From assembly GCF_900142665.1 (NCBI RefSeq), contig NZ_FRBR01000001.1, forward strand, positions 496,001 to 560,000: a stretch of 64,000 nt of DNA. Reading direction: 5' to 3'. Source of the DNA: Roseovarius pacificus (GTDB taxonomy: Bacteria; Pseudomonadota; Alphaproteobacteria; Rhodobacterales; Rhodobacteraceae). The notes beneath the pieces are model-generated. The model was not told the origin of the DNA. It ran no database searches and saw only the letters and a list, made by a program, of their open reading frames with translations. Shown in pieces: positions 34,881 through 45,624 of this stretch. Within the stretch, counting starts at the first letter, position 1; each line of letters begins with the position of its first letter. Position numbers and translations under genes: made by a program.

Positions 34881-36428
34881 TTAATGCGACACTTCGGCGA
34901 TCTGGCTGGCGGCGTGCGCCTCAGCCAGGGCCGTGTCGTAGTTGGAAATCAGGGCTTCGACCGAGGGGCCGATGATGTCGGTGACAAGGCTCGGATAAAC
35001 GCCGAGCAACAGTGTCATGACAACCAGCGGCGCAAAGATCGCACGTTCGCGGGTGGTCATGTCGGTGATCGAGCGCAGGCTCTCCTTGATCAGGTCGCCC
35101 AACACGACACGGCGATAGAGCCACAGCGCATAGGCCGCCGACAGGATCACGCCCGAGGCCGCCACCAGTGCCACCCAGGTATTGACCTGGAAGACACCGA
35201 TCAGCGTCAGGAATTCACCGATGAACCCGGACGTGCCCGGCAGGCCGACATTAGCCATGGTGAACAGCATGAAGATCAGCGCATAGGCCGGCATCCGGTT
35301 GACCAGACCGCCATAGGCGTCGATCTCGCGGGTGTGCATCCGGTCATAGATGACGCCAACACAAAGGAACAGCGCACCCGAGATGAACCCGTGGCTGATC
35401 ATCTGGAAAATCGCACCGTCGATCCCCTGCTGGTTCGCCGCGAAAATACCCATCGTGACATAGCCCATATGCGCGACCGACGAATAGGCGATCAGCTTTT
35501 TCATGTCTTCCTGCGCCAAGGCGACCAGCGAGGTGTAAACGATGGCAATGGCCGACATCCACAGGATCAGCGGGGTCATGATCTCGGCCCCGACCGGGAA
35601 CATCGGCAGGCTGAACCGCAGGAAGCCATAGCCCCCCATCTTCAGCAGGATCGCCGCCAGAACGACCGAGCCCGCCGTGGGGGCCTGAACGTGCGCGTCC
35701 GGCAGCCATGTGTGCACCGGCCACATCGGCATCTTGACCGCGAAGCTGGCGAAGAAGGCGATGAACATCAGCGTCTGCATGCCGCCCACGACATGCACAC
35801 CGAGGATGCTGAAGCTTTCCGACCCGAACTGGTGGTTCAGCAAGGTCACGATATCGGTGGTCCCCGCGTCCGAGAACATCGCCACCATCGCCACCAGCAT
35901 CAGCACCGAGCCAAGGAAGGTATAGAGGAAGAACTTGAAGGAGGCATAAATGCGTTCCTTGCCGCCCCAGATGCCGATGATCAGGAACATCGGGATCAGG
36001 CCCGCCTCGAAGAACAGGTAGAACAGCACCAGATCGAGCGCCATGAACACGCCCAACATCAGCGTTTCGAGGATCAGGAAGGCGATCATGTATTCCTTGA
36101 CCCGCTTGGTCACGTTCCACGACGCGGCGATGGTCAGCGGCATCATGAAGGTGGTCAGCAGCACGAACAGAACGCTGATCCCGTCCACACCCATCTTGTA
36201 TTTGAGGCCCAGAAGCCACTGATGCTCTTCCACGAACTGGAAGCCCGTATCGTTCGGATCGAACCCGGCCAGGATGAACAGCGACACGATAAAGGTCAGC
36301 GTCGTGGCGATCAGCGCAACCCACTTGGCATTGCGCTGTGCCGCTGCATCCTCGCCGCGCAGGAAGATCGCGAGGATCGCTGCCGCGATGGCGGGGATGA
36401 ACGTGGAGATGGAAAGAAGGTTGTCCAT
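34881..36428 (-). CDS. nuoM: NADH-quinone oxidoreductase subunit M
   Basis: The 515-residue proton-pumping membrane subunit has [54 protein letters not shown] and a conserved Lys in [18 protein letters not shown]. The start codon overlaps the nuoL stop (TAATG). Confidence 0.97.
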   Translation of the reverse strand: MDNLLSISTFIPAIAAAILAIFLRGEDAAAQRNAKWVALIATTLTFIVSLFILAGFDPNDTGFQFVEEHQWLLGLKYKMGVDGISVLFVLLTTFMMPLTIAASWNVTKRVKEYMIAFLILETLMLGVFMALDLVLFYLFFEAGLIPMFLIIGIWGGKERIYASFKFFLYTFLGSVLMLVAMVAMFSDAGTTDIVTLLNHQFGSESFSILGVHVVGGMQTLMFIAFFASFAVKMPMWPVHTWLPDAHVQAPTAGSVVLAAILLKMGGYGFLRFSLPMFPVGAEIMTPLILWMSAIAIVYTSLVALAQEDMKKLIAYSSVAHMGYVTMGIFAANQQGIDGAIFQMISHGFISGALFLCVGVIYDRMHTREIDAYGGLVNRMPAYALIFMLFTMANVGLPGTSGFIGEFLTLIGVFQVNTWVALVAASGVILSAAYALWLYRRVVLGDLIKESLRSITDMTTRERAIFAPLVVMTLLLGVYPSLVTDIIGPSVEALISNYDTALAEAHAASQIAEVSH

Positions 36429-38542
36429 TATTCAGCCCCTCCGATGAAAGTCATCCAGGTCACCAGGACCGCGATCCCGATCACCATCGCGAAGGCATAG
36501 GTGAAGATGTAGCCCGATTGCGCCCGCCCTGCGAGGCGGGTGAAGAAGGGAATGATCCCCATGGCCACGCCATTGATCGTTCCGTCGACGACATCCCCGT
36601 CGCCGCGTTTCCACAGGAACCGGCCAAGCGCCTTGGTGGGACGCACGAACAGGAAGTCGTAGATTTCGTCGAAATACCATTTGTTCAGCAGGAACTGATA
36701 AAGCGGGCGCTGGTTTTCGGCCAGTTTGCGCGGCATCGACGGATCCCAGATATAGAACCAGAGTGCAACCACGAAACCGATCACCATGGCGATGAACGGG
36801 CTGATCTTGACCCAGGTCGGCGCGTGGTGCGCATCGTCCATCACATGATTGTCGGGGCCCATGAAGATCGCGCCTTCGGGAGCCATTGCATGGATCGCGG
36901 CGGCGGGTTCGCCACCCTCTTGCACAGCCGCCTCATCATTGCTGGCGTCAGCAGCAGCCTGATCCTCGGTGGCGGTCTCTTCTCCATGCCCGGCATCGGC
37001 CTCGGCATGGTGAACCGGAATACCGAAGAACTTGTTCACCTGGGCATGGTCCCCGAAGAAGCTGTTGTACCACACCATCCCCGAGAACACCGCGCCAAGC
37101 GCCAGAACACCAAGCGGCACCAGCATGACCGTCGGGCTTTCATGCGCGTGATCATGCGTGTGCTTGTCGCCGCGCGGTTTGCCCCAGAAGGTCAGGAACA
37201 TCAGCCGCCAGCTGTAGAAACTGGTGAACAGCGCCGCGATGACCAGCATCCAGAAGGCATAACCGCCTGCCGTGCCTGCGTAAGCGGATTCGATAACGGC
37301 ATCCTTGGACAGGAACCCGGCAAAGCCGAAATGGGTCAGCGGGATACCGACGCCGGTAATGGCCAGTGTCCCGATCAGCATCGCCCAGAACGTATAGGGC
37401 AGTTTCTTGCGCAGGCCGCCATAGTTGCGCATGTCCTGCTCGTGATGCATCCCGTGGATCACCGACCCAGCCCCGAGGAACAGCATTGCTTTGAAGAAGG
37501 CGTGCGTGAACAGGTGGAACATCGCCACCGAATAGACGCCCACACCGGCCGCCACGAACATGTAGCCAAGCTGCGAACAGGTGGAATAGGCGATCACGCG
37601 CTTGATGTCGTTCTGAACCAGCCCCACCGTGGCCGCGAAAAACGCCGTGGTGGCCCCGATGAAGGTGACAAAGCCCATGGCCTCGGGTGCGTATTCCATG
37701 ATCGGCGACATGCGGCAGACAAGGAACACACCTGCCGTCACCATCGTGGCGGCGTGGATCAGCGCCGACACCGGGGTCGGGCCTTCCATCGCGTCGGGCA
37801 ACCAGGTGTGCAGGAACAGCTGCGCCGACTTGCCCATGGCCCCCACGAACAGCAGGAAGGCGATCAGGTTGGCCGCATTCCACTCGGTCCACAAAAAGCT
37901 GAGCTGCGTTTCGGCCAGTTCGGGACCGGCGGCGAAAATATCCTCGAACCGGATCGAGTCGGTCAGGAAATAAAGCGCCATGATGCCGAGGATGAACCCG
38001 AAGTCGCCGACGCGGTTGACCACGAAGGCCTTGATTGACGCGGCGTTGGCGCTTGGCTTGCGGAAATAGAACCCGATCAGCAGGTAGGATGCGAGGCCTA
38101 CGCCCTCCCAGCCAAAGAACATCTGCGCAAGGTTGTCGGCCGTGACCAGCATCAGCATCGCGAAGGTGAACAGCGACAGGTAGGCAAAGAAGCGCGGCTT
38201 GTAGCTTTCGCCCTCGCGGAAATTCTCGTCATGAGCCATGTAGCCCATCGAATAAAGATGCACGAGCGCCGAAACCGAAGTCACGACGATCAGCATGATC
38301 GCGGTCAGCCGGTCCAGCCGGATTGCCCATGACGTGCTCAGTGTACCGGATTCGATCCAGTCCAGAATATGGACGATATGGGTTTGCCCGTCATGGCCCA
38401 GAAACACGATCCACGACAGAATACAGGACAGGAACAGCAAGCCGGTGGTCAGCCACTGCGCCCCGGTCTCTCCGATGATGCGCCAGCCGAAGCCGGCGAT
38501 GATGGCCCCGATGAGAGGCGCGAAAAGAATGGTCAACTCCAT
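36428..38542 (-). CDS. nuoL: NADH-quinone oxidoreductase subunit L
   Basis: The 704-residue subunit has the antiporter core ([56 protein letters not shown]) and a C-terminal long lateral helix with a final transmembrane anchor. An Asp/Glu/Ala-rich insertion of roughly 60-70 residues (about 505-570, including [16 protein letters not shown]) precedes the lateral helix and makes the protein longer than the roughly 610 residues of Escherichia coli NuoL. Long NuoL forms occur in alphaproteobacteria. Confidence 0.97.
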   Translation of the reverse strand: MELTILFAPLIGAIIAGFGWRIIGETGAQWLTTGLLFLSCILSWIVFLGHDGQTHIVHILDWIESGTLSTSWAIRLDRLTAIMLIVVTSVSALVHLYSMGYMAHDENFREGESYKPRFFAYLSLFTFAMLMLVTADNLAQMFFGWEGVGLASYLLIGFYFRKPSANAASIKAFVVNRVGDFGFILGIMALYFLTDSIRFEDIFAAGPELAETQLSFLWTEWNAANLIAFLLFVGAMGKSAQLFLHTWLPDAMEGPTPVSALIHAATMVTAGVFLVCRMSPIMEYAPEAMGFVTFIGATTAFFAATVGLVQNDIKRVIAYSTCSQLGYMFVAAGVGVYSVAMFHLFTHAFFKAMLFLGAGSVIHGMHHEQDMRNYGGLRKKLPYTFWAMLIGTLAITGVGIPLTHFGFAGFLSKDAVIESAYAGTAGGYAFWMLVIAALFTSFYSWRLMFLTFWGKPRGDKHTHDHAHESPTVMLVPLGVLALGAVFSGMVWYNSFFGDHAQVNKFFGIPVHHAEADAGHGEETATEDQAAADASNDEAAVQEGGEPAAAIHAMAPEGAIFMGPDNHVMDDAHHAPTWVKISPFIAMVIGFVVALWFYIWDPSMPRKLAENQRPLYQFLLNKWYFDEIYDFLFVRPTKALGRFLWKRGDGDVVDGTINGVAMGIIPFFTRLAGRAQSGYIFTYAFAMVIGIAVLVTWMTFIGGAE

Positions 38543-38546
38543 CGGA

Positions 38547-38852
38547 TCAGCCTTTCATCACGTTGACGTCTTCCACGGCGATAGTGCCGCGGTTGCGGAA
38601 GAAACAGACAAGAATGGCCAGCCCGATCGCCGCCTCGGCGGCGGCGACGGTCAGGACGAACAGCGTGAAAATCTGCCCCACCAGATCGCCCAGATGGGCG
38701 GAAAAGGCCACGAGGTTGATGTTGACCGAGAGCAGCATCAGTTCGATCGACATCAGCAGGATGATGACGTTCTTCCGATTCAGGAAGAGGCCGAAAATCC
38801 CGATGACGAACAGCGCCGCCGCCACCGTCAGGTAATGTTCAAGTCCAATCAT
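38547..38852 (-). CDS. nuoK: NADH-quinone oxidoreductase subunit K
   Basis: The 101-residue subunit has three helices with the buried glutamates in [16 protein letters not shown] and [17 protein letters not shown], which take part in the proton path. Length and ends are normal. The next upstream gene nuoJ is 132 bases away, an unusually wide gap for this operon, filled with palindromes. Confidence 0.97.
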   Translation of the reverse strand: MIGLEHYLTVAAALFVIGIFGLFLNRKNVIILLMSIELMLLSVNINLVAFSAHLGDLVGQIFTLFVLTVAAAEAAIGLAILVCFFRNRGTIAVEDVNVMKG

Positions 38853-38896
38853 GCGTGTCCCTCCGGGCTCTGCCCGTCCGTCTTTCTTTTCAACGC

Positions 38897-38972
38897 GTCC
38901 CGGGCCTGACCCGGGACCTCTTCCTGTTTGCCCCGGCGCTTTTGGCCGGGAGGCCCCGGATCGGGTCCGGGG
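38897..38972. repeat. Two GC palindromes between nuoJ and nuoK
   Basis: GTCCCGGG/CCCGGGAC with loop CCTGA (38897-38917) and CCCCGGA/TCCGGGG with loop TCGGG (38954-38972) are perfect. They resemble REP-like intergenic elements and may affect mRNA stability between nuoJ and nuoK. Confidence 0.75.
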
Positions 38973-38984
38973 CGGGTCAAAAGC

Positions 38985-39593
38985 TCAGAGCCCCTGCCCC
39001 GGCTTCACGTCCTTCAGTTCCATCGCCTTTGCCGGATCGCGATACATCTGCGCCAGAACGTTCTGGCGTTTGATATCCGTGCGATGGCGCAGCGTCAGGA
39101 CGATTGCCCCGATCATCGCCACCAGCAGGATCAGGCCCGCCGTCTGGAACAGGAGGAAATACTTGTCGTAAATCAGCAGCCCCAGGGCTGCTGTGTTCTC
39201 GACCCCGTCGGGCGCGACCGCACCGCGCGCCGTTTCGGCGGTTTCGGCCATATGCCAGTTGCTGTAGGCCAGCCCGAACTGCATCAGCAGGATCACCCCA
39301 ATCAGCAGCGCCAGAGGCATGTATTTGGCCATCTCGGCCTTGAGTTCGGCGAAATCCACATCCAGCATCATCACGACGAACAGGAACAACACGGCGACCG
39401 CACCGACATAGACGATGATCAGAAGCATCGCCACGAACTCGGCTCCCAGCAGAACGAACAGCCCCGCCGAACTGATGAAGGCCAGGATCAGCCACAGCAC
39501 CGAATGCACGGGGTTGCGGCTGATCACGGTGAACAGCCCCCCGGCCAGCGCCGAGACCGCAAACAGATAGAATGACAGTACCGTCAGGCTCAT
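38985..39593 (-). CDS. nuoJ: NADH-quinone oxidoreductase subunit J
   Basis: The 202-residue subunit has five helices and the conserved [13 protein letters not shown] and [21 protein letters not shown] blocks, which form the pi-bulge helix region near the quinone channel. Its start overlaps the upstream CMD-like gene by 4 bases. Confidence 0.96.
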   Translation of the reverse strand: MSLTVLSFYLFAVSALAGGLFTVISRNPVHSVLWLILAFISSAGLFVLLGAEFVAMLLIIVYVGAVAVLFLFVVMMLDVDFAELKAEMAKYMPLALLIGVILLMQFGLAYSNWHMAETAETARGAVAPDGVENTAALGLLIYDKYFLLFQTAGLILLVAMIGAIVLTLRHRTDIKRQNVLAQMYRDPAKAMELKDVKPGQGL

Positions 39594-40003
39594 GTCTCGT
39601 TATCCTTTCCCTCGTTCTCGTCCATGACTTCACGGGCGAAATCCATCGCCCGGTTCATCGACGGAATGCCGGCGAACATCGCCATCTGCGCGATGGTTTC
39701 GGCAATCTCTTCCTTAGTGGCACCCGCTTCCAATGCGTGGCGCACCGTCATGCGAATCTGTGTATCGCTTTGCGCACCCAGCATGGTCAGCCCCGCCAGC
39801 GTCAGCAAAAGCCGCGTCTTGGCATCGAGCCCGTCCTTACTGAAGCCCTTGCCAAAAGTCATCTCCATGATGTCCTTGGGCATGGTCGGCCACAGTTTTT
39901 CCATTCCCTTGGGCGAAAACGACTCGAGCGCAGGATTCATGGCCTTCGCCATTTCCTGTGCCTGCGCCATTAAGGCCGCAAAGGGATTACTGTGATCGCT
40001 CAT
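39590..40003 (-). CDS. Carboxymuconolactone-decarboxylase-like protein in nuo
   Basis: The 137-residue protein has the AhpD/CMD helical core (about 40-128, with [20 protein letters not shown] and [34 protein letters not shown]). It lacks the CxxC of AhpD and has no visible Cys, so disulfide reductase activity is unlikely. The ATG at 40003 gives 4-base overlaps with both nuoI (upstream) and nuoJ (downstream), so it is translationally coupled to complex I. Its role is unknown; an assembly or regulatory role is inference. Confidence 0.85.
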   Translation of the reverse strand: MSDHSNPFAALMAQAQEMAKAMNPALESFSPKGMEKLWPTMPKDIMEMTFGKGFSKDGLDAKTRLLLTLAGLTMLGAQSDTQIRMTVRHALEAGATKEEIAETIAQMAMFAGIPSMNRAMDFAREVMDENEGKDNET

Positions 40004-40494
40004 CGGTACGGCGCGTCCAGTTCCAGGTTGCGGGCGATCTCGGCCTCCCAACGTTCACCGTTCTCAAGCAGTTTTTGCTTGTCATAGAACAGCTCTTCGC
40101 GGGTTTCCGTTGCGAATTCGAAATTCGGCCCCTCGACGATGGCATCCACCGGGCATGCTTCCTGACAGAAGCCGCAATAGATGCATTTCGTCATGTCAAT
40201 GTCGTAACGCGTGGTGCGGCGGCTGCCGTCATCACGGGGCTCGGCGTCGATGGTGATGGCCTGCGCCGGGCAGATCGCTTCGCACAGCTTGCAGGCGATA
40301 CAACGCTCTTCGCCGTTGGGATACCGTCGCAGCGCGTGTTCGCCACGGAACCGCGGGCTGAGCGGCCCTTTTTCATGCGGGTAATTCAAGGTGGCCTTGG
40401 GAGCGAAGAAGTACTTCAGCCCCAGCCGGAAGCCTTTGAAGAAATCCTTGAGCAGGAAATAGCCTGCGGCGCGTCCATAGTCGATTTGCGTCAT
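40000..40494 (-). CDS. nuoI: NADH-quinone oxidoreductase subunit I
   Basis: The 164-residue peripheral-arm subunit has two 4Fe-4S motifs, [16 protein letters not shown] and [16 protein letters not shown], carrying clusters N6a and N6b. The N-terminal amphipathic helix ([19 protein letters not shown]) anchors it at the membrane. It overlaps the CMD-like gene by 4 bases and begins 3 bases after the methyltransferase gene. Confidence 0.97.
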   Translation of the reverse strand: MTQIDYGRAAGYFLLKDFFKGFRLGLKYFFAPKATLNYPHEKGPLSPRFRGEHALRRYPNGEERCIACKLCEAICPAQAITIDAEPRDDGSRRTTRYDIDMTKCIYCGFCQEACPVDAIVEGPNFEFATETREELFYDKQKLLENGERWEAEIARNLELDAPYR

Positions 40495-40497
40495 GGG

Positions 40498-41265
40498 TCA
40501 GCTCCTGGCGTCTTCGAACCGGGTTTGCCCGGCGGTATCGTGGCCCTGCCACTTGGTTTCATAGTCGCTTTGCAGCGCAATCTTCGGCAGGCGGGATTTC
40601 GATGTCTTTTCGATCTCGTAATAAAGATAAGTCCGTCCCGGCCCGATCTTCTTCTTCAACCGCAGGCGGCGGCCCGTGTCGGCGGGATCGCCGAAAACGA
40701 CTTGCTCGTAAGGCTCTGTCGGATCCTCGGGAATGGCACGGCAGTCGATGACTTCGCAATTGCACGCGCGTTTCCAGAAGGTCCAGACCAATTCAGGATT
40801 GAACTGGTACATACCGTGCCCATACCAGCCGTTCAGCCCATTCAACGACACCAGGCGCCCACCTAGCTTCAACATCCGATAAAGCCCTTCAAGCGCCACC
40901 GGCACGTTGAAAACATGTTCCACCGTACCACCGTCAAAGATGAAGTCGAACTGGTTCTCCAGTTCTTTCGGCGGTCTTTTGTTGAGATCGTGCAAGATGC
41001 TGGCGCCCTCGTAATCCGAGAAGTCCATCGTTTCCATCTCGCCAAAGCCCAGTTTACGCATCAGGGTTTCGGCATAGCCGTCTTCCTGAAGGAAATCGAA
41101 ACGCCGTGCCTCAACCCCGTTCTTTCTCAGGCTTGCCTCATAGCGTTTGGCGTCGCGACGCTTGATCTTGAACCCCTGACGGCCAAGCATGAGCGTACGG
41201 CCCTCCGGCTTGAACCGGGTAGACAGATCGACCAGCCTGTCAAATGTGACGTAGTCGACGCCCAT
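40498..41265 (-). CDS. Methyltransferase-like protein between nuoH and nuoI
   Basis: The 255-residue protein resembles class I SAM-dependent methyltransferases: FDFIFDGGTVEHVFNVPVALEGLYRMLKLGGRLVSL (about 104-139, split across motifs IV-V) is typical. The expected motif I glycine loop is not obvious (GRTLMLGRQGF at 22-32 is the nearest). It sits 3 bases before nuoI and 6 after nuoH, firmly inside the operon. Whether it modifies a complex I subunit is unknown. Mitochondrial assembly factors include methyltransferase-fold proteins, which makes that a testable idea. Confidence 0.7.
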   Translation of the reverse strand: MGVDYVTFDRLVDLSTRFKPEGRTLMLGRQGFKIKRRDAKRYEASLRKNGVEARRFDFLQEDGYAETLMRKLGFGEMETMDFSDYEGASILHDLNKRPPKELENQFDFIFDGGTVEHVFNVPVALEGLYRMLKLGGRLVSLNGLNGWYGHGMYQFNPELVWTFWKRACNCEVIDCRAIPEDPTEPYEQVVFGDPADTGRRLRLKKKIGPGRTYLYYEIEKTSKSRLPKIALQSDYETKWQGHDTAGQTRFEDARS

Positions 41266-41271
41266 AGTTCA

Positions 41272-42309
41272 TCAGCCTCCGATTGCCCAACGGGCCCACA
41301 TACCACCAAGCACTTCGAACTTGGCAAGGAACGACACGATCACCACCCAGGCCAGCGATAGCGGCAGGAACACTTTCCAGCCAATGCGCATCAACTGATC
41401 ATAGCGGTAACGCGGGGTGATCGCCTTGACCATCGCGAAGATGAAGAAGAAGAACGCCATCTTGGCCACCATCCACAGGACGCCATCGGGCAGCCCCGGA
41501 ATGGGCGACAGCCATCCTCCGAAAAACAGCAGCGAGGTCAGCGCGCACATCAGGAAAATGGCGATGTATTCACCGGCCATGAACAACAGGAAAGGCGTTG
41601 CGGAATATTCCACCTGATATCCGGCAACCAGTTCCGATTCAGCCTCGGGCAAATCGAAGGGCGGGCGGTTGGTTTCAGCCAGGGCCGAGATGAAGAACAG
41701 GAAAACCATCGGCAAATGCGGCAGCCAGTACCAGCCGAAGAATCCATACCCCGTATCTTGCGCAGCAACGATCGCACTGAAATTCATCGAGCCGGTCGAG
41801 ATGATAACCCCGATGATGATCAGGCCGATGCTGACCTCATAGGAAATCATCTGCGCCGCCGAACGCAGCGATCCAAGGAACGGATATTTCGAGTTCGAGG
41901 CCCATCCCCCCATGATTACGCCGTAAACCTCCAGCGAAGACACGGCAAAGACGAACAGGATCGCAACGTTGATATCGCTCAGCACCCAACCGTCATTGAA
42001 CGGGATCACCGCCCAGGCAAGGATTGCCAGCACGAAACTGGTCATCGGGGCCAGCATGAACACCGCCTTGTCGGCCCCTGCGGGAACGACGACCTCTTTG
42101 ACGACATATTTCAGTGCGTCGGCCACCGATTGCAGAATGCCGAATGTCCCCACCACGTTCGGTCCGCGGCGCATCTGGACAGCGGCCCAGATCTTACGGT
42201 CTCCATAGACCAGAAACAGAAGCGAGATCATGACAAAGCCGACCACTGCAAGGCATTGCGCCACGATAATCACCGCGATCCCAAGTGGGGTTGTAAAGAA
42301 TTCAGCCAT
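41272..42309 (-). CDS. nuoH: NADH-quinone oxidoreductase subunit H
   Basis: The 345-residue subunit has eight helices and forms the quinone-binding heel of complex [19 protein letters not shown]-type block (here [18 protein letters not shown]), [26 protein letters not shown] and [18 protein letters not shown] are diagnostic. A 7-base gap separates it from the upstream lipoprotein gene. Confidence 0.97.
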   Translation of the reverse strand: MAEFFTTPLGIAVIIVAQCLAVVGFVMISLLFLVYGDRKIWAAVQMRRGPNVVGTFGILQSVADALKYVVKEVVVPAGADKAVFMLAPMTSFVLAILAWAVIPFNDGWVLSDINVAILFVFAVSSLEVYGVIMGGWASNSKYPFLGSLRSAAQMISYEVSIGLIIIGVIISTGSMNFSAIVAAQDTGYGFFGWYWLPHLPMVFLFFISALAETNRPPFDLPEAESELVAGYQVEYSATPFLLFMAGEYIAIFLMCALTSLLFFGGWLSPIPGLPDGVLWMVAKMAFFFFIFAMVKAITPRYRYDQLMRIGWKVFLPLSLAWVVIVSFLAKFEVLGGMWARWAIGG

Positions 42310-42316
42310 CAGGTCC

Positions 42317-42721
42317 TCACACCATCGGTATTCCGTTTTCCGCGCAATCGGCGGCGACGACTTCTGCGTCGATTGTCTTCAATCCCTGGGGCAGCGCCGG
42401 CGAGATCGTATAAACCGCATCGCCACTCCAGATACCACCCGCTTCCTCGACATTTGTGCGCAAATGCCGGGCAAATCCGTATCCCCGGATCAGGGTATAT
42501 TGCGCCGCCGCGCATTCGGCGTAGCGGCTGACATCTTCTGCATTGCGCGCACCGCCCATCGAGACCTGAAAGCTGACCAGATCATTGTCCAGCAAACGCG
42601 TCTCGACCCCCCTGTAGTCAGGTGAGAAACCGGCACCCCCGTTCGGGTCGGGCATTTCACAGCCCGACACCGCCCCGGCAAAGGCCAGCGTCATCGGCGA
42701 TATGAGCGCCACGCGCCGCAT
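42317..42721 (-). CDS. Small lipoprotein between nuoG and nuoH
   Basis: The 134-residue protein starts with [21 protein letters not shown], a type II lipoprotein signal with the Cys near residue 21. The mature region is about 113 residues with further cysteines ([16 protein letters not shown]) that could form a disulfide. The start overlaps the nuoG stop as TGATG. I do not recognise a family. Localisation as a periplasm-facing lipoprotein is inferred. Confidence 0.75.
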   Translation of the reverse strand: MRRVALISPMTLAFAGAVSGCEMPDPNGGAGFSPDYRGVETRLLDNDLVSFQVSMGGARNAEDVSRYAECAAAQYTLIRGYGFARHLRTNVEEAGGIWSGDAVYTISPALPQGLKTIDAEVVAADCAENGIPMV

Positions 42722-44742
42722 CACTCGGCGGCCACCGGCGCGCTGCTGCGGGCCTTGGCGTTGGCACTGAGTTCCGCCATCAACTCGCTGGCCCGTGCGA
42801 TCGGGTTCGTCAGATAGAAATCCCGGATCGTCAGGCGGAAATCGGCAGTGCCCAATTTGCCCTGCGGCAATGCCTGCCAATCGTTCTCGGGAACCTGATC
42901 GATTTTCGCCAGATGCGGCACCTCGGCCACGAGAGCCTTACGAAGCTGAACCAGGCTGTCATAGGGCAACGCCTGCCCCATCTCACCCGACAACGCACGC
43001 AGGATCGCCCAGTTTTCCTTGGCCTCACCCGGCGCGAACCCGGCGCGCAGCGCCAGTTGCGGACGGCCTTCGGTATTCACGAACAGGCCCTGTTCCTCGG
43101 TGTAAGCGGCGCCCGGCAGGATCACATCGGCGCGATGCGCGCCGCGGTCGCCATGGCTGCCCTGATAGATCACGAAGGGGCCGTCCTGAATCTCGACCTC
43201 GTCCGCGCCGAGATTGTAAATCACGTCGGCCCCGTCGATTGCCGCCGTCATGCCGCCTTCGGTGACGCATCCCGCATCCATCGCGCCGACACGCGCCGCA
43301 GCGGTATGCAGAACCATGAGTTTCGATTGCGTGTCCCCGGCCAGCTTCATGGCCGCCGCCAGAACCGCCTCGCCATCGGCTTCGTTGAGCGCGCCCTGGC
43401 CGACGATCACCACGGAAGGTGCGTCGAGAACTTGCCCATAGTCCTTGTCGAGCAGTGATTTCAGCGACTCGCGGCCCGTCCCGACATGCTCGTATTCATA
43501 GGTCAGGTCAACAGCTTCGCCCACAAGGCCAACCTGTGCCCCCCTGAGCCACGCCTTGCGAATGCGTGCGTTCAAAACCGGCGACTCGACCCGCGGATCG
43601 GTGCCGATCAACTGAATGAACTTCGCGCTGTCGATGTCATCGATAGACGCCGTGCCGACATACCCCGAACGATTGCCCGCAGGCAGGCGCGCGCCGTCAG
43701 TACGGCATTCCACGGAACCGCCCTGCCCCTCGATCAATTGCCTCAGGGCAAACGCGGCCTCGACCGGGGCAAGGTCACCCACCAGACCCGCCAGTTTGGA
43801 CGCACCCTTGACTGCTTCTGCGGTCTTGGCCAATGCCTCATCCCAGGTGGCGGCGCGCAGCTTGCCGTTTTCACGCACATACGGACAGTCCAGACGTTGC
43901 CGGCGCAGCCCGTCCCAGACAAAGCGCGTCTTGTCGGAAATCCATTCCTCGTTCACGGCATCATGGTTGCGCGGCAGGATACGCATGACTTCGCGCCCCT
44001 TGGTATCCACCCTGATATTGGCACCAAGCGCATCCATCACGTCGATGGTCTCGGTCTTGCGCAACTCCCACGGGCGGGCCGTGAAGGCGTAGGGCTTGGA
44101 GACAAGCGCCCCGACCGGGCACAGGTCGATAATGTTGCCCTGCATGTTGCTGTCCAGCGTTTCCCCCAGATAGCTGGTGATCTCGGCGTCTTCGCCCCGT
44201 CCCGTCTGACCCATCTGGTTAATGCCCGCCACCTCGGTGGTGAAACGCACGCAACGGGTGCAGGAAATGCAGCGCGTCATGTGGGTTTCGACCAGCGGGC
44301 CAAGATCCAGATCATCGACCGCGCGCTTGGGTTCGCGGTAACGGCTGAAATCCACGCCATAGGCCATGGCCTGATCCTGCAGGTCGCACTCGCCGCCCTG
44401 ATCGCAGATCGGGCAATCCAGCGGGTGGTTGATCAGCAGGAATTCCATCACCCCTTCGCGGGCCTTCTTGACCATCGGCGAATTCGTCTTGACCACCGGC
44501 GGCTGGCCCTCGGGCCCAGGCCGCAGGTCGCGCACCTGCATCGCACAGGAGGCGGCCGGTTTCGGCGGGCCGCCGACCACCTCGACAAGGCACATACGGC
44601 AGTTGCCGGCAATCGACAGCCGCTCGTGATAGCAGAACCGCGGGATTTCGATCCCGGCCTCTTCGCAAGCCTGGATCAGCGTCATGGCGCCGTCCACTTC
44701 CAGTTCCTGATCGTCGATGATGATCTTGCGCAGGTCAGACAT
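42721..44742 (-). CDS. nuoG: NADH-quinone oxidoreductase subunit G
   Basis: The 673-residue subunit carries the 2Fe-2S N1b motif ([19 protein letters not shown]) and the 4Fe-4S sets N5 and N4 ([16 protein letters not shown] and [14 protein letters not shown]). A degenerate molybdopterin-oxidoreductase-like C-terminal region from about residue 220 follows. [16 protein letters not shown] is the normal start. Confidence 0.97.
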   Translation of the reverse strand: MSDLRKIIIDDQELEVDGAMTLIQACEEAGIEIPRFCYHERLSIAGNCRMCLVEVVGGPPKPAASCAMQVRDLRPGPEGQPPVVKTNSPMVKKAREGVMEFLLINHPLDCPICDQGGECDLQDQAMAYGVDFSRYREPKRAVDDLDLGPLVETHMTRCISCTRCVRFTTEVAGINQMGQTGRGEDAEITSYLGETLDSNMQGNIIDLCPVGALVSKPYAFTARPWELRKTETIDVMDALGANIRVDTKGREVMRILPRNHDAVNEEWISDKTRFVWDGLRRQRLDCPYVRENGKLRAATWDEALAKTAEAVKGASKLAGLVGDLAPVEAAFALRQLIEGQGGSVECRTDGARLPAGNRSGYVGTASIDDIDSAKFIQLIGTDPRVESPVLNARIRKAWLRGAQVGLVGEAVDLTYEYEHVGTGRESLKSLLDKDYGQVLDAPSVVIVGQGALNEADGEAVLAAAMKLAGDTQSKLMVLHTAAARVGAMDAGCVTEGGMTAAIDGADVIYNLGADEVEIQDGPFVIYQGSHGDRGAHRADVILPGAAYTEEQGLFVNTEGRPQLALRAGFAPGEAKENWAILRALSGEMGQALPYDSLVQLRKALVAEVPHLAKIDQVPENDWQALPQGKLGTADFRLTIRDFYLTNPIARASELMAELSANAKARSSAPVAAE

Positions 44743-44748
44743 GATTTC

Positions 44749-45162
44749 TCACTTCGCTTTCAGCAGCAGGCCAATCTGGCTCTGCTTCCGGATTTCGTCG
44801 CGGCCAAGGCTACACAGGCTGGCAGGGTCCAGATTGCTTGCGCCGCGCGCCTTGAAATAGGCGTTGCGCTTCATGCGCATCTTGGCCTTTTCCACGTCGT
44901 TGTTGATGTAGGAGTCGATCTCGGCTTCCGAATACCCCCGCTCGGCAGCCCGATCCTTGAGATCGGTCAAATAGGCGCGCGCGGTGAACAGCCGCGCCGA
45001 AATGGCATCGCATTCGCGGCGTATCTTGTCGGCCACCGCAACCACCAGAAGACCATCGTTGATTTCTTTCTCGGCGGGCAGGCCGGATTTTGCAGTGGCT
45101 TGGGCAGTGGCGGCGGTGGCCACCATCACGGCACCGAGAATCAGGGATTTCATCATACGCAT
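44749..45162 (-). CDS. DUF5333-type exported protein in nuo
   Basis: The 137-residue protein has a signal peptide (MRMMKSLILGAVMVATAATAQA) and a helical mature part with EINDGLLVVAVADKIRRECD, YLTDLKDRAAERGYSEAEID and a final SLCSLGRDEI. Two cysteines could pair. It matches my memory of DUF5333 proteins, confined to Rhodobacterales and encoded in nuo. AAAGGA precedes the ATG. It lies 6 bases before nuoG. Its role is unknown. Confidence 0.8.
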   Translation of the reverse strand: MRMMKSLILGAVMVATAATAQATAKSGLPAEKEINDGLLVVAVADKIRRECDAISARLFTARAYLTDLKDRAAERGYSEAEIDSYINNDVEKAKMRMKRNAYFKARGASNLDPASLCSLGRDEIRKQSQIGLLLKAK

Positions 45163-45208
45163 GGCACATATCCTTTCATTGCATCAGCAGGCCGCGCATG
45201 ACGCGCCG

Positions 45209-45231
45209 CCCCATCTGCGGCGCAGATGGGG
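45209..45231. repeat. Strong hairpin inside the nuo operon
   Basis: CCCCATCTGC-GGC-GCAGATGGGG is a perfect 10-bp stem with a 3-base loop in the 127-base gap between the nuoF-linked lipoprotein and the DUF5333 gene. A second small dyad GCTAT-ACA-ATAGC follows at 45244-45256. There is no T-tract, so RNA processing or stability is more likely than termination. Confidence 0.75.
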
Positions 45232-45289
45232 ACCAGGGCGGATGCTATACAATAGCAAGCCTCCCAAGCCGCTGATATCAAAAGGAGTT

Positions 45290-45619
45290 TCACCATAGAG
45301 CGCAGCGCCCCCGGAATGTCAGACTACCGCCCGACAGCATCACGGTTCCGTCCTCGGCATCGGGGCCCTGGCTCCAGTCGATCTCGGAGGTTCCGAAATT
45401 CTGGAGGCAATACCGTGTGCCCTCGTACCGTCCCGCTTCCCGTGCGAGTTCCAGGTTCTGCTCGGCCTTGCGGACCGTCACGACAAAATCCTGACGGTCA
45501 TCCGAAGCCTTCTTGGATTTCAACGGGAAATAAACACCGTCAAACGTCACCCGTTCGGTCTTCTTCGCACAGGCCCCAAGGGCCAATGCCGCCAGCAAAA
45601 TGAGAGTTGTCCTGCGCAT
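45290..45619 (-). CDS. Small lipoprotein after nuoF
   Basis: The 109-residue protein starts MRRTTLILLAALALGAC, a clear lipobox with the Cys at 17. The mature part is basic then mixed (VTFDGVYFPLKSKKASDDRQDFVVTVR) and ends with CLQNFGTSEIDWSQGPD and FRGRCALW. The ATG at 45619 lies 5 bases after the nuoF stop. No family is recognised. Confidence 0.8.
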   Translation of the reverse strand: MRRTTLILLAALALGACAKKTERVTFDGVYFPLKSKKASDDRQDFVVTVRKAEQNLELAREAGRYEGTRYCLQNFGTSEIDWSQGPDAEDGTVMLSGGSLTFRGRCALW

Positions 45620-45624
45620 ACCGC

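Noticed and set aside
34884-36500. Long plus-strand open frames opposite nuoM and nuoL
   Set aside because: Gln/His/Arg/Asp-rich antisense shadows of membrane-protein genes; no hydrophobic or catalytic pattern.
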